Shown here one piece after another: positions 47,115 through 48,069 of a DNA stretch of 48,069 nt (its first letter is position 1; the number at the start of each line of letters is the position of its first letter). The stretch comes from VRUE01 sp036403515 (GTDB lineage Bacteria > Actinomycetota > Thermoleophilia > Solirubrobacterales > 70-9), in NCBI GenBank assembly GCA_036403515.1, contig DASWQV010000042.1, positions 1 to 48,069 on the forward strand. Direction: 5' to 3'. Both the position numbers and the translations under genes were made by a program. A model generated the notes under the pieces. That model searched no databases. It was not told the DNA's origin and saw nothing but the letters and a program-made list of their open reading frames with translations.

Positions 47115-47906
47115 ATGTACGGCCGCCTCCCGATAGCGAAGATGCTCGCTGCCACCGTTGCGATGACCGCAGCGATCTCGGCGGTGATGCTTTCGATCAA
47201 CTGGGACGGCCAGGAGGCCTCTACCGCGGCGCCGAAGATCGACGACCTGCTCAACGTGATGATCGTGCTCTCGTCTTTCGTCTTCTCGCTCGTCATCGTG
47301 ATGCTCTTCTATGCCCTCTGGAAGTTCAAAGCCAAGCCTGGCGATGAATCCGATGGCGAGCCGATTCACGGCAACACCCGGCTCGAGATCGCCTGGACCC
47401 TGATCCCGACGGTCATCGTCCTCTTCGGCGCTGGCTACAGCTGGTCGGTCCTGAACGAGATCGAAAAGCCAGCCGATAACGCGCTCACGGTCGACGTCTT
47501 CTCTCAGCAGTACGCCTGGAGCTTCGGATACCCAGGCAAAGGCAACGCCTACTCGCAGGGCGAGCTGCACGTGCCGCTCGACCGCCAGGTCCAGTTCAAG
47601 ATGCACGCGCAGGACGTGATCCACTCCTTCTGGGTCCCCGAGTGGCGGATCAAGAAGGACAATGTGCCGGGGATCACAACGACGGCGATCGTCACCCCGG
47701 ACAAGCTCGGCACCTATCAGCTGATCTGCACCGAGCTCTGCGGCTTCGGCCACGCCTCGATGCGGGCCAAGGTCGTGGTCGAAACCCCGGCTGACTTCAC
47801 CAAATGGGTCGCGGCCCTGCCGGAAAAAGTCCCGGCGCCCCTGGCACAATCGATCACCCAAGACACGGAGACCGACCCGGCGCCTCTGAGCGCGGGCGGG
47901 GCATAA
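47115..47906 (+). CDS. ctaC: Cytochrome c oxidase subunit II
   Basis: This 263-residue protein has an N-terminal hydrophobic segment, a second helix (VMIVLSSFVFSLVIVMLFYALWKF), a third (LEIAWTLIPTVIVLFGAGYSWSVL) and the extracytoplasmic CuA domain. CuA ligands are His170 (HSFWVPE), Cys205, Glu207, Cys209, His213 and Met216 (CTELCGFGHASM). CuA accepts electrons from cytochrome c and passes them to heme a. No lipobox is seen. An operon with other oxidase genes probably continues beyond the window. Confidence 0.95.
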   Translation: MYGRLPIAKMLAATVAMTAAISAVMLSINWDGQEASTAAPKIDDLLNVMIVLSSFVFSLVIVMLFYALWKFKAKPGDESDGEPIHGNTRLEIAWTLIPTVIVLFGAGYSWSVLNEIEKPADNALTVDVFSQQYAWSFGYPGKGNAYSQGELHVPLDRQVQFKMHAQDVIHSFWVPEWRIKKDNVPGITTTAIVTPDKLGTYQLICTELCGFGHASMRAKVVVETPADFTKWVAALPEKVPAPLAQSITQDTETDPAPLSAGGA

Positions 47907-47916
47907 TGGAGATCTG

Positions 47917-48069
47917 ATGGTGGCTGCGATCAAGCAACCGGGATGGATTCGCGGCGCACTCGGCGCGCTGCTTGGCGCCGCCTTCGGCTTTGCCCTCGTC
48001 GTCGCCCTGCGCAAGGCCTCCGGCCTGCCCGCCTACCAGACCGAGCAGACCGGCTATCCGCAGGTCGTC
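47917..48069 (+). CDS. N-terminal part of a membrane protein (3' truncated)
   Basis: The frame starts at ATG 47917, 10 bases after ctaC, and is open to the window end, giving 51 residues: MVAAIKQPGWIRGALGALLGAAF, a hydrophobic helix (ALGALLGAAFGFALVVAL), then RKASGLPAYQTEQTGYPQVV. The usual gene after ctaC is ctaD, but this start does not look like subunit I; it may be a subunit with an extra N-terminal helix or an oxidase-linked membrane protein. It is almost certainly co-transcribed with ctaC. Confidence 0.6.
   Translation, partial: MVAAIKQPGWIRGALGALLGAAFGFALVVALRKASGLPAYQTEQTGYPQVV

Overview
The window is a very GC-rich chromosomal stretch, almost wall to wall genes, with strong G/C third-position bias and many 1-4 base gene overlaps (ATGA, TTGA, GTGA). 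It carries a CysO/CysM/Mec cysteine pathway, a type-2 PyrF, a GuaB3 protein, a DrrABC-like ABC exporter, a lone Flp-type pilin and cytochrome oxidase subunit II. Together these suggest an actinobacterium, probably a deep-branching Thermoleophilia/Solirubrobacterales-type soil organism. That placement is inference from gene content; there is no rRNA gene here. I see no tRNA, CRISPR array, insertion sequence or phage gene.

Layout. 1-3370 is the tail of an unknown gene and a sulfur-carrier cysteine operon: rhodanese-ThiF E1, cysO, cysM, mec and a DUF2007 gene. An identical 20-bp promoter/operator stands before the E1 gene and before cysM. 3367-11430 is minus strand: a degenerate peptidase-like gene, a DUF1802 gene, hyuB/hyuA, nadB, a coiled-coil protein and a glycosyltransferase. 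11590-12619 holds a Flp pilin and a VapBC toxin-antitoxin pair. 12789-15042 is rph-rdgB-CDF transporter, followed by an unlisted 49-residue membrane ORF on the minus strand. 15257-18627 is a coupled row of two small unknown proteins, tldD and tldE, with an 18-bp-arm perfect palindrome inside tldE. 18705-25198 is HU, pyrF (apparent CTG start), a LysM protein, a D,D-carboxypeptidase, a PfkB kinase, guaB3 and guaA. 25303-26079 is a nine-helix protein with presenilin-like GxGD signatures. It converges on an M23 peptidase gene through a 113-bp inverted-repeat element.

The M23 gene has a recognisable c-di-AMP (ydaO-type) riboswitch leader on the minus strand. Diverging from it is rplM-rpsI, whose S9 protein has a 189-residue acidic N-terminal extension. 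Then come glmM, glmS, a DUF3352 lipoprotein, acpS, nnrE/D, a CBS protein, alr, cca and infA. This block is rich in peptidoglycan-precursor genes (glmM, glmS, alr), and the carboxypeptidase, LysM protein and M23 hydrolase nearby fit the same theme. 38689-44035 is minus strand: a GH63-like glycosidase, the DrrABC-like exporter, an amidase and a small amidase-linked protein. The end holds a secreted protein, two small membrane proteins, a zinc-ribbon protein, a second glycosyltransferase, ctaC and the start of one more gene.

Regulation. Many genes here have no Shine-Dalgarno sequence. Instead a TANNNT hexamer, often GCTANNNT, lies 7-12 bases before the start codon, which suggests widespread leaderless transcription. 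The strongest candidates for new biology are the presenilin-like protein, the in-frame palindrome in tldE, the repeated sulfur-gene operator, the inverted-repeat elements at 4137-4237 and 26064-26176, the acidic S9 extension, and the non-canonical starts of pyrF and nadB.
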